NCBI GenBank assembly: GCA_031292055.1
Contig: JARLHV010000153.1
Span: 1-43,758, forward strand
Reading direction: 5' to 3'
DNA: 43,758 nt
DNA from: Desulfosporosinus sp.
GTDB lineage: Bacteria > Bacillota > Desulfitobacteriia > Desulfitobacteriales > Desulfitobacteriaceae
Shown piece after piece: positions 33,742-41,603 of the stretch (positions are counted from its first letter, which is position 1; each line of letters opens with the position of its first letter). Made by a program: the position numbers and the translations under genes. The notes beneath the pieces are model-generated. The model was given only the letters and a program-made list of their open reading frames with translations, did not search any database and had not been told where the DNA came from.

Positions 33742-34667
33742 AATTTTACCCCCAATCCATCTATTAAGGATTTCAACCCAGCAAATAATAACATGAGTAT
33801 AACTATATAACGAATAGATTTTGGCTTAGTAGTTCTTAATAACCTAACTCCGACTCGGGAACCCGCCATAATCCCTAAAACGGATGGAACTGTTATGATA
33901 GAAAGCACTGCACCCTGATTCAAATAAATCCATGCCGCTGAGGTATCTGTGATAGCTAATAACGACATACTGGTACCTACTGCAATTTTAAGCGGTGCAC
34001 CCATGACAAGATTGAGTACTGGCACGTTAGCCCAGCCTGCACCAATCCCGAACATTCCAGCTATTACACCAATACCACAAAATAGTACTAGTGCCAGTGG
34101 AAGTCTCCATACGTTCCAACTAACATCCTTACCGGTAGAAGCCTCGAAATAAGCTCCCCCGATATTTAAGTAACGGGCTAAGGCATCAGGATGGCCAATT
34201 TTAGGAATCTCGCTATTCTTAGAAAAAATGAAAAGAACTGCAATCCCCGTAATTAATGTACCCAATAAAATTTTGAGAATACTTTGCGGTAGAGAAAGTC
34301 CTAATAACGCACCTCCAATACTAGATGCTGACGCAAGTAGAGCTAAGGGGATAACCAAGCGTAGACTTGCAAAATTTGATTTTAATAATTTAGGCGCTGC
34401 GGATAACGAACATGCGAGAGCAACGAACAAACCAGACCCACGAATGAAATCCAAATGAAAAGGAAAAAAACTACTGACAATTGGCACAAATAGTACACTA
34501 CCACCTACCCCGGCTAGCGCAGCAACTATACCAATGAGAAAGGTAGTAATGAGTAAGGCAAGAGGCCACACCCACCATGGCACTCCAGGGGTTCCAGCTG
34601 CTTGCGCGACTGCAACATTGGTTGTTGTAAATACTGAGCTGGCTTGAATAAAGAAATTTTCAATCAT
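33738..34667 (-). CDS. TauE/SafE-family anion (sulfite/sulfonate) exporter
   Basis: A 309-residue membrane protein with eight or so helices in two repeats. GIVAALAGVGGSVLFVPIVS and IAGMFGIGAGWANVPVLNLV are the two family GxGGG-type motifs. The N-terminus has an extra hydrophilic segment before TM1. TauE/SafE proteins move sulfite, sulfoacetate or related sulfur anions, fitting the sulfate-reduction context. AGGAGGT precedes the ATG. It overlaps the DUF1634-like gene and follows a tiny frame at 34697 and glycosylase-like gene 2, with no terminator between. Confidence 0.85.
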   Translation of the reverse strand: MIENFFIQASSVFTTTNVAVAQAAGTPGVPWWVWPLALLITTFLIGIVAALAGVGGSVLFVPIVSSFFPFHLDFIRGSGLFVALACSLSAAPKLLKSNFASLRLVIPLALLASASSIGGALLGLSLPQSILKILLGTLITGIAVLFIFSKNSEIPKIGHPDALARYLNIGGAYFEASTGKDVSWNVWRLPLALVLFCGIGVIAGMFGIGAGWANVPVLNLVMGAPLKIAVGTSMSLLAITDTSAAWIYLNQGAVLSIITVPSVLGIMAGSRVGVRLLRTTKPKSIRYIVILMLLFAGLKSLIDGLGVKL

Positions 34668-34696
34668 AATTTTTTGACCTCCTACTATTAAACTAA

Positions 34697-34777
34697 CTAA
34701 TAATTGGCAGCGGCCTTCAGGCTTTCAAAAACAGTCTGTGCTCCAGTATTAATCTTGACATGGGATCCTTTTACCAA
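34697..34777 (-). CDS. Possible 26-residue leader peptide or small protein
   Basis: The frame starts at TTG with AAAGGAG nine bases upstream and reads VKGSHVKINTGAQTVFESLK before a short AAANY end. The use of TTG with a strong ribosome site mirrors the neighbouring genes. No family is recognised and the length makes it uncertain. Confidence 0.3.
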   Translation of the reverse strand: MVKGSHVKINTGAQTVFESLKAAANY

Positions 34778-34848
34778 GCTTCATCACTCCTTTATTTATT
34801 TCTTAAAAATTTTATCTGAGAACATCAAATGAGTTAGGCGTTATTTAT

Positions 34849-35469
34849 TCATTCAATCCAAATCTTAAAACTATCCTTGTTTTGAATAATCTTATCTGCT
34901 ATCTTTGCCCCAACATATTGAAAGTAGTTTTCGCCAAAATAATTGTGTTCTTCTATGAACTTACCACTCTCAACTACTCTGCGCAGTAGGGGTATCCTAT
35001 TAGTTTTATTTATATCAAAGTTCTGAATTGCTTTAACAAATTCATTTCCTAAGTTTGAGTTGCCCCATGATTTAGGACCTTTTTCAGGCTTGATTTCGAA
35101 GACACGCCTAATGAATTCATAAGGAAATGCGCCAAACGTAATAAGAATCTTCGGTTTATATTCAAGTACAATTTCCCTGAACTCCTCTATTTCTGTATCA
35201 ACTTCTGCCCCCCACCAATTTAATGTCTTAGGAACTATCCCACTATCTTTAACAGCATTTCTAACATAAATGTTAGTAGAATCAATTCTAGTATGGATTT
35301 CTCTATATACTTTGTCCTGAATCTCGGATAATACAGGTGTCCAAATGGTATGGCGAACAGCAGGATGTTTTGGATTAACTAATAACCAAATTGGGTAAGT
35401 TTTTTCTCCAGACTCTCCCTTCACTTTCTCGTCATTTGATGTCTTATTATTAAGCACTAAGCTAAGCAA
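34849..35469 (-). CDS. Possible uracil-DNA-glycosylase-fold protein, paralogue 2
   Basis: This 206-residue paralogue keeps every block of the family: YPIWLLVNPKHPAVRHTIWT, EIQDKVYREIHTRID, NAVKD...PKTLNWWGAEV, KPKILITFGAFPYEFIRR and NKTNRIPLLRRV. I start at a TTG (LLSLVLNNK) preceded by GGAGGGATTCAA; this gives the same length as paralogue 1, whereas a longer frame lacks support. It is the first gene of a unit continuing into the TauE/SafE exporter, so this copy is linked to an exporter instead of a SulP importer. Conserved promoter upstream at 35674-35702. Confidence 0.5.
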   Translation of the reverse strand: MLSLVLNNKTSNDEKVKGESGEKTYPIWLLVNPKHPAVRHTIWTPVLSEIQDKVYREIHTRIDSTNIYVRNAVKDSGIVPKTLNWWGAEVDTEIEEFREIVLEYKPKILITFGAFPYEFIRRVFEIKPEKGPKSWGNSNLGNEFVKAIQNFDINKTNRIPLLRRVVESGKFIEEHNYFGENYFQYVGAKIADKIIQNKDSFKIWIE

Positions 35470-36088
35470 TTGAATCCCTCCGTTCAGTATATATGGTTGC
35501 TGCCACCAACTAGCTTGAGTTCTGAGTTCTGCACACACTGGAAGCAGTCATTGAAAAATCGCATCTGCACTGCAACCACCTTAAGTTCACCTTTCTGCAA
35601 TAATAAGCATTACTTTCGAGAATTTTTTCGAGCTTCTTTTTTCATAATACTTAATGATTATGTTCACAATTAAAGGTTAGCATTATGTTGGGATTGTGTA
35701 AATAGCAAATCGGTATGTTCGTAATCGATTTAACTTATGGATAACTTCCTGCTTAATGAGCTTTTATGACGTATGGATGCGAACTTTGTAAACTCCTCTC
35801 TTACCATTAACCCCTTTTAATCTCTATAAATGCTGCATTTATCAACGATATTCTAGCTCGTACTCTTTACCAAATCCTCCAAAAGAAAAGACCAGAAGTA
35901 CCTTAAAATTTTTATTACAACGTTGATTACCTGGTAACTATTTAGTCCTATTGCTCTCAACTCCTTACCAGATACGTACAACTACTAAGGACCATAATGA
36001 ATTCCTCAGATTGCTACAGGACTGCATTACTAGAAGTATCTCAAGTATCTCTGCTTCTGGCCTTACTTATACTTTCCTGACGAATACC
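35470..36088. other. Leader and intergenic region of glycosylase-like gene 2
   Basis: It contains a conserved promoter (35674-35702) and a 205-base leader. In the leader a GTG at 35579 with AAAGGTG upstream opens a 31-codon frame (MRFFNDCFQCVQNSELKLVG in its centre) ending at 35484; I cannot tell whether it is translated. The remainder up to 36088 is AT-rich with no gene. Confidence 0.4.
35674..35702 (-). promoter_or_regulatory. Conserved promoter, glycosylase-like gene 2 unit
   Basis: Minus-strand TTTACA, 17 bases, TAACCT with extended -10 TGC. The box ATCGATTACGAACATA lies upstream of the -35, almost identical to the one at 39957-39985. Confidence 0.65.
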
Positions 36089-36127
36089 AAAAGGGTCGAC
36101 CCCATAATTTGATGGGTCGACCCTTTT
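36089..36127 (-). terminator. Terminator of Usp gene 3
   Basis: AAAAGGGTCGACCC and GGGTCGACCCTTTT pair perfectly around an 11-base loop. On the minus strand it ends CCCTTTTGG, 46 bases beyond the stop. Confidence 0.85.
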
Positions 36128-36172
36128 TGACATCACAAATAAAGAAACTCTATTGATAGAAATCTTGAAATG

Positions 36173-36685
36173 TTAATTTATTAGCAACACGGGTATAGGG
36201 GATTTGTTCAGTACACTCAGTGCTAAACAGCCAAAAATCAAACGTTTTAAAGTAGTAAGCCTTCGAGTGCCAATAATAATAAATTCAAAGGATTTATTGG
36301 TTGCATAATCAAGAATCACATCTACTGTATCTGAAATAGTGGTATCTGAATATAATACTTCGTGATTTACGTTAAGTCCTTTCTCAAAAAATATTCCATT
36401 TGTCTTGTCAATTATTTCATCATATATACTCTTATCGGCTGTGTCCGATTCATTGATTATGCGCTTCAACCAGTCTGCAATAGGGCTAACCGGCTTATTG
36501 TCCTTATTTTCAATCTGTCTATATTCTTCCCTCAAGGAATCTTCTCCATTTTCTTGTACTTGCACAACGGTTACCTTTAGATTGGGCAAACTCTTCACTA
36601 GGGCAGCAGTATAAACGGCAGCGGACAAAGAGGGCTGTGACCCATCAGAGTAAAGAAGTACCTTAACCTTTTTGGAATTAGCCAT
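36173..36685 (-). CDS. Universal stress protein-like, degenerate ATP motif, paralogue 3
   Basis: A 170-residue UspA-fold protein (KVKVLLYSDGSQPSLSAAVY at the N-terminus). The nucleotide motif is altered: GTRR replaces GTRG and FGC replaces FGS, so the G-2x-G-9x-G(S/T) signature is broken twice and ATP binding is doubtful. It also lacks the KLPQ.FI..YL tail of the sister proteins, ending at PIPVLLIN. It has its own shared-type promoter and a strong terminator. AAAGGGAG precedes the ATG. Confidence 0.8.
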   Translation of the reverse strand: MANSKKVKVLLYSDGSQPSLSAAVYTAALVKSLPNLKVTVVQVQENGEDSLREEYRQIENKDNKPVSPIADWLKRIINESDTADKSIYDEIIDKTNGIFFEKGLNVNHEVLYSDTTISDTVDVILDYATNKSFEFIIIGTRRLTTLKRLIFGCLALSVLNKSPIPVLLIN

Positions 36686-37160
36686 GTCAAATACTCCCTT
36701 TCACAAGTAACTTAGACTATGTACGTTTATAACCAACCCTCTTAAAGCTTAAACTACAGACTATAATTTTGAGTATCATTTAAACCATTCGCGCAATGTT
36801 TAAGCATAATTTAGATTAGCATTGTATTAAAGTCGTGTCTATAACCAACCAATATGTTCGTAATGAAATTACTCTATGGATATTTCGTGGGATATTTATA
36901 GCTTGTTTTTATATAAATATTTGTTTATAAGTTTTAAATTAGTATCAAATTCCTTTATTATGACATTAATCGTATTAATTATAATTAATATTTTCTATAT
37001 TCTTTTGTATATTCTTTTTAATATTTATTATTAAAACTACTCTTGCATTTAACAAGCAATTTTATTACTATTTTTTGCCGCTTATCATTGTCTATAATTA
37101 TTATCTAAATCAGATTTTTCTATTTTGATCCGTGATATTATATTTTTAACAATACTAAAA
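36686..37160. other. AT-rich intergenic region with the Usp 3 promoter
   Basis: Apart from the promoter at 36813-36841 this is extremely AT-rich (36900-37140 is mostly A/T) with no coding signal. Confidence 0.5.
36813..36841 (-). promoter_or_regulatory. Conserved promoter, Usp gene 3
   Basis: Minus-strand TAGACA, 17 bases, TAATCT with extended -10 TGC. The box TTCATTACGAACATATTGG lies upstream of the -35. It drives a Usp gene alone, showing that the site is not tied to one protein family. Confidence 0.65.
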
Positions 37161-37188
37161 GCCTCGAAGAAATTTATTTCTTCGAGGC
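37161..37188 (-). terminator. Terminator of SulP gene 3
   Basis: GCCTCGAAGAAAT and ATTTCTTCGAGGC pair perfectly and are followed on the minus strand by TTTTAG, about 130 bases beyond the stop. Confidence 0.85.
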
Positions 37189-37320
37189 TAACTCATGAGT
37201 ATTTCCACTCAATTGCAGCTGTAACCAGAGACGTCTTTCAATAAAAGCAAAATTATTGTATCATTAAATCAAGAATTCTTATTTAGAACGAGATGGTGTT
37301 TTGTTATCAATGGTGTCTCC

Positions 37321-39093
37321 TTACAAATTTGTAACTGACTCTAGTAAATCACACGACATCGATTTCCCTGAGTTATCTCCGAGTTCACAGTTTAAAACCT
37401 CTCGTGCTCTCTCCAGATCTTTAGAGGAAGTAGCGAAAATTTCCTTCTCCGACAACATAAATGTGTTGTCAACACCGATATCTTGATAGAAATTAGATTT
37501 TATTAGGATTGAGTTAATATTCGACCTTACACCACAGATGATAACGCTGCCCCCTGATTCTTTTACAGACCTGCTAAATATTTTCAAAGCATTAAGTGAC
37601 GTTATATCAATACTTGCAACATACTTCATTCTTAAGATAAATATTCTAGATTTTTCAACTAGAGTCTCCAGTTTGTCTTCAAGGTCCTCTGATGAGCCAA
37701 AGTAGAGGTTTCCTTGTAATTCAATAATTAATATATCTACTTTTCCCTTGACAACTTCAACTTCTGTTTCAATAATTTGAGACTCTTTTCCCTGTGATGG
37801 AATAAGCATTTTAAACGGTACTTTGTTAGTATCCCTTAGGTACAAGCCTATTGATAATCCAATTCCCAAATAAATTGCATACGAAAGGTTAGGCAGTAAA
37901 ATTGTTGCGAAACATGTTACCCACATTGCAATAGAGTCCGATTTTAATTTCCCTAGTTTGACCACCTTTGTAATCTCTTTGGCGTTTACCAAGTTGTAGG
38001 CAGTAACCATCATCACCCCAGCCAGACAGGCATTGGGAATGTACTTGGCATATGGAGCAAAGAACAAAAGAACTATTGCCATTATTACTCCTGACAAAAT
38101 TCCAGCAAATCTTGTAGCTGCTCCGCTGTGATAATTAATTGCAGTACGTGTGAAAGATCCTGATCCTGGGAAACCTTGGAAAAATGATGAGGCGATATTT
38201 GCCAAGCCCTGTCCGATAAATTCCTGGTTAGCATCAATTTTTTGACGTGATAAGTTGGAGATGGCTTTTGCGCTGGATATAGCCTCTACACATCCTATGA
38301 TTGCAATGGACAAAGCCCCACTGAATAGATCCTTCATAGTACCCAAATTAAATTGTACCATTGTGAAAGGAGGCAAAGACGTAGGAATATTACCTGTTAG
38401 CTTTACTCCCTGCTTTTCTAAAGAAAAAAGGACGATAAATACAATAGGGATGATAATTCCAATTAATGCGCCGGGAAGGTTCTTATTGATCCTTTTACAG
38501 ACCACTATTATCACAACTGTCATAAGTCCAAGCCCTAGTGCATAAAAGTTGGTTTGACCTAAATGTGTTAAAACATAATATAATTTGTCAGTAGTTGGCA
38601 TTTGGGCGGCATTTTTTATGGGTATGCTCAACAGGGTGTTTAGTTGTCCAAGTGCTATTAAAGCACCCGCACCAGTGGTAAAACCTAGAATTACAGTATG
38701 GGACACATAAGTTATCAGCCTACCGAACTTAAGGATTCCAAAGAGCATCTTTATGGCACCTACGAGAAAAGTCAGTAGAAAGAGAATTTGATAGGCATTA
38801 TCATGGCCCATATAACCAGTCATTACACTTGCAACGAGTAGCGCCGAAGAGTTTGTTGGTCCTGTAACTAAGTGTTTCGAACTTCCGAATGCCGAACCGA
38901 AAATGCTTGATACGATAGCAGTATATAAACCATAAACCGGATTGAGGCCTGCAATCAGTGCGTAAGCCATACATTGTGGAATTGCCACGACTGCCCCAGT
39001 CAGTGCGGCAATTACGTCTTTACTAACATATCCTTTTTTGTAGTTTCTAACAGTTCCAATTAAAGGTATGTATTTAAATCGCGATAAATACAC
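37321..39093 (-). CDS. SulP-family sulfate permease with STAS domain, paralogue 3
   Basis: A 590-residue transporter. AALTGAVVAIPQCMAYALIA, GLNPVYGLYTAIVSSIFGSA and GSGSFTRTAINYHSGAATRF are SulP signatures. The STAS domain (about 455-570) carries VDILIIELQGNLYFGSSEDL and ASIDITSLNALKIF. I start at GTG (VYLSRFKYIPLIGT) after AAAGGTGGGATTCCA, matching the sister genes. It lies about 90 bases after glycosylase-like gene 3 in the same direction with no hairpin between, so the two form an operon. It ends in a clear terminator. Confidence 0.88.
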   Translation of the reverse strand: MYLSRFKYIPLIGTVRNYKKGYVSKDVIAALTGAVVAIPQCMAYALIAGLNPVYGLYTAIVSSIFGSAFGSSKHLVTGPTNSSALLVASVMTGYMGHDNAYQILFLLTFLVGAIKMLFGILKFGRLITYVSHTVILGFTTGAGALIALGQLNTLLSIPIKNAAQMPTTDKLYYVLTHLGQTNFYALGLGLMTVVIIVVCKRINKNLPGALIGIIIPIVFIVLFSLEKQGVKLTGNIPTSLPPFTMVQFNLGTMKDLFSGALSIAIIGCVEAISSAKAISNLSRQKIDANQEFIGQGLANIASSFFQGFPGSGSFTRTAINYHSGAATRFAGILSGVIMAIVLLFFAPYAKYIPNACLAGVMMVTAYNLVNAKEITKVVKLGKLKSDSIAMWVTCFATILLPNLSYAIYLGIGLSIGLYLRDTNKVPFKMLIPSQGKESQIIETEVEVVKGKVDILIIELQGNLYFGSSEDLEDKLETLVEKSRIFILRMKYVASIDITSLNALKIFSRSVKESGGSVIICGVRSNINSILIKSNFYQDIGVDNTFMLSEKEIFATSSKDLERAREVLNCELGDNSGKSMSCDLLESVTNL

Positions 39094-39202
39094 TGGAATC
39101 CCACCTTTCAATTATTAATGCTTGTTGCCAGCAACCGCCCCATGATTAGCAATATAACTATCGAGTTAAGGAGAACCGACTTTCAAAAATAGTTCAATTT
39201 GA

Positions 39203-39835
39203 CTAGTCAATCCAGATATCAAGCGAATCCTTATGCTCAATAAGCCTTTCTGCTATCTTTGTCCCCACAAAATGAAAATAATTTTCTACGTCTTTCCGAT
39301 CATCAGTGTCGTCTTCTATGAACTTGCCACTTTCAATCACACGGCGAAGAAGGGGAATCCGATTTGTTTTGTTAATATCAAAGCTCTCCATTGCTCTTCC
39401 AAACTCATCCCCTAAATTCGAAGTACCCCAAGCCTTAGGCCCTTTTTCAGGTTTGATCTCGTAGACACGCCTCACAAATTCAAAGGGAAAGGCCCCAAAG
39501 GAAATAAGAATCTTCGGTTTATGTTCAAGTACAATTCCCCTGAACTCCTCTATTTCATTAGCCACTTCAGTTCCCCACCAATTTAACGTATTAGGAACGA
39601 TACCACTATTACTGACAGCATTCCTAGTGTAAATATTAGTGGTATCAACCCTAGTGTGGAGTTCCCTATAAACTTTGTCCTGAATCTCAGCTAAAACCGG
39701 CGTCCAAATGTAGTGACGGACCGCGGGATGTTTTGGATTAAATAATAGCCAAATCGGATAAGCCCTTTCTCCTGTCTCTTTCGTTCCCATTCTCTCAACT
39801 ACAGGTATCTCATTATTGAATGTTAAACTGGACAA
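39203..39835 (-). CDS. Possible uracil-DNA-glycosylase-fold protein, paralogue 3
   Basis: A 210-residue paralogue with the family blocks YPIWLLFNPKHPAVRHYIWT, EIQDKVYRELHTRVD, NAVSN...PNTLNWWGTEV, KPKILISFGAFPFEFVRR and NKTNRIPLLRRV. A four-residue acidic insertion (DDTDDRKDVE region near 180) is specific to this copy. The TTG start follows AAAGGTGGGATTTG and gives a length like the sister genes. It is the first gene of the operon with SulP gene 3, under the promoter at 39928-39956. The glycosylase-fold idea is tentative, as for the other copies. Confidence 0.5.
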   Translation of the reverse strand: MSSLTFNNEIPVVERMGTKETGERAYPIWLLFNPKHPAVRHYIWTPVLAEIQDKVYRELHTRVDTTNIYTRNAVSNSGIVPNTLNWWGTEVANEIEEFRGIVLEHKPKILISFGAFPFEFVRRVYEIKPEKGPKAWGTSNLGDEFGRAMESFDINKTNRIPLLRRVIESGKFIEDDTDDRKDVENYFHFVGTKIAERLIEHKDSLDIWID

Positions 39836-40403
39836 ACAAATCCCACCTTTCACTATTTCTAATTACTGTCCAGGTCCAACTTAGCGCCGTATTGTGAATT
39901 ATTTTTTGTACATATACTCACAATTAAAGATTAGCATTATGACAGTATTGTGTCTATAGCAAGTAGATATGTTCGTAATCGATTTTACCTATTGCGAATT
40001 AACTGAATTTAGTACTTTCTGACATTATTGTGCAGATTGTTTATTATCTACTAGTTAGTTAGTTCTTCTCCAGAGTTCTTCTCAAGTTGCAACACTCGGT
40101 CAAATACTCTTTAGGATCATTTACCAGAGTTCTTTATATATGGAGCTCAAGTGCCTCTTTATTGAAGAGCTTCTCTAAGTTTCAGCTCTGAATGGCGCAC
40201 TAGTGATTGAGCTCTTCAGCGTGAGAAACCTTCTCACCGCCACCAAGATATCAACGGAATCAATATTATAATCTTTTATGATCTAAGTCTTTATTCTCAA
40301 AAAAATCATAAAACAACTGAACCAACCTCATAGCATACTGTCAGTATCTCAACTAGCTTGCTCTTCAAGTTTAGAAATATTCAAACTAGCTAAAATGCAC
40401 AAA
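39836..40403. other. Leader and intergenic region upstream of glycosylase-like gene 3
   Basis: It holds the conserved promoter at 39928-39956 and a leader of about 90 bases. Between 39990 and 40400 I see no gene; several GAGCTC/CTTCTC-rich short inverted repeats occur around 40070-40240 but none is clearly functional. Confidence 0.4.
39928..39956 (-). promoter_or_regulatory. Conserved promoter, glycosylase-like 3 / SulP 3 operon
   Basis: Minus-strand TAGACA, 17 bases, TAATCT with extended -10 TGC. ATCGATTACGAACATATC lies upstream of the -35. This is the closest to the consensus of the family. Confidence 0.7.
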
Positions 40404-40437
40404 AGCCCCGAAGAGAACGAATCTTCTCTTCAGAGCC
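40404..40437 (-). terminator. Terminator after Usp gene 4
   Basis: GGCTCTGAAGAGAA and TTCTCTTCGGGGC pair with two mismatches and are followed on the minus strand by TTTTGTG, about 135 bases beyond the stop. The 3' arm is the shared GCCCCGAAGAGAA sequence. Confidence 0.7.
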
Positions 40438-40573
40438 ACTATAATACTATCGATATTTAAGCTGCAACCATATTAAATTTCGCTCAATTATAATAATCCA
40501 AATGGAAGCGAGTTCTCATTGCAAAGCCATTAAACGTATTTGCCAATAATTCCAGAACTGATTGTCCATAAAC

Positions 40574-41263
40574 TCAGAATAAAACATTTACTGATCTACC
40601 AGCCATAATATGTGAGATACTACTCGATGATATTGGCGGCTTCGGTTTTTCTAACAAGTAAGTATCCACAAAGTCTTGAGGAAGTGTCTTAACTACAACC
40701 ACCGGTAGGGTGGATTTGTTTTGCACAGCATGTGGTAAATTGCCGAAATTCAGCCATTTTAGAGTTGAAGGCTCCTGCTCACCCATAACTATTAAGCCAA
40801 AAGAATTTCTAGTTGCATAATCAAGAATTAAATCGGCTGTATCCGATGTATTTGAAATAGAGGTATTAGAAAATAATACCTGATGTTTAACGTTAATTCC
40901 TCTCCTTAAGAATATATTTTGCGTTTTACTCAGTACCTCGTCATCCTGAGCATTGATTTCCAAATCAGATTCGTTAGACATATTGTTTAACCATTCAGTT
41001 TTGGGACCAATCGACCATTGATCGATACTACTTGGTTCTGTCCCCGGGGTACACCCCCAATAATATCGCTTGTACTTGGGACGTAACTCTTTCCAACTAT
41101 ATTCCATCCCCATATAACCTTCATTACTTTCTTTTATCTGCACGATGGTTAAGTGCATATTCGGCATATGCTTCAATAAGGTCGCCGCGTAAACAGCCGC
41201 AGAAAGCGTCTGCTGTGTACCATCAGAATACAGGAGTACTTTAAACTTAATCAAATCAGTCAT
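40574..41263 (-). CDS. Universal stress protein-like, degenerate ATP motif, with insertion, paralogue 4
   Basis: A 229-residue UspA-fold protein (MTDLIKFKVLLYSDGTQQTL). The ATP motif is lost: GEQE replaces GTRG and FGN replaces FGS. After strand 2 it carries an insertion with EYSWKELRPKYKRYYWGC, shared only with the Usp at 41604. The tail is longer than usual (EKPKPPISSSSISHIMAGRS). The start at 41263 follows GAGAGGGG by eight bases, whereas the upstream ATG overlaps that site. Shared-type promoter at 41330-41358. Possibly a non-nucleotide-binding regulatory partner of the intact copies (inference). Confidence 0.78.
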   Translation of the reverse strand: MTDLIKFKVLLYSDGTQQTLSAAVYAATLLKHMPNMHLTIVQIKESNEGYMGMEYSWKELRPKYKRYYWGCTPGTEPSSIDQWSIGPKTEWLNNMSNESDLEINAQDDEVLSKTQNIFLRRGINVKHQVLFSNTSISNTSDTADLILDYATRNSFGLIVMGEQEPSTLKWLNFGNLPHAVQNKSTLPVVVVKTLPQDFVDTYLLEKPKPPISSSSISHIMAGRSVNVLF

Positions 41264-41511
41264 CTCAAAAACCCCTCTCATTATTTTATAATGACTGCCA
41301 ACAACGGATTAACTTTTCTCATAATCAAAGATTAACATTACGTTAGCATCGTGTCTATAGCGTGATAATATGCTCGTAATCAATATTATCTATATCCATC
41401 TCTACTAGTCATTGCATTTAGACTCCTAATATATAGTCTTACGCCTAAAGGGAGTTACTAAACATTAGCTAGATTACATCTTGCTTATGTACCCATTTCC
41501 TTAATACCCAC
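41264..41511. other. Leader and promoter region of Usp gene 4
   Basis: It contains the promoter at 41330-41358 and a 65-base leader with CGTTGTTGGCAGTCATTAT, the same pre-ribosome-site motif found before the SulP genes. The rest is non-coding. Confidence 0.5.
41330..41358 (-). promoter_or_regulatory. Conserved promoter, Usp gene 4
   Basis: Minus-strand TAGACA, 17 bases, TAATCT; the -10 is preceded by TGT. The box TTGATTACGAGCATATTATC lies upstream of the -35. Confidence 0.65.
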
Positions 41512-41569
41512 AAGAAATAAATGAGCCCCGAAGAGAAAATATTTTCTCTTCGGGGCTCATTTATTTCTT
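41512..41569. terminator. 58-base perfect palindrome, terminator of Usp gene 5
   Basis: Two 29-base arms, AAGAAATAAATGAGCCCCG continuing AAGAGAAAAT and its exact complement, meet with no spacer. It lies 35 bases beyond the Usp stop and has T-rich flanks on both strands, so it can terminate in either direction. Confidence 0.8.
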
Positions 41570-41603
41570 CTGAAGGCTTGCTTGTGACCCCCCCATAGTT
41601 ACC

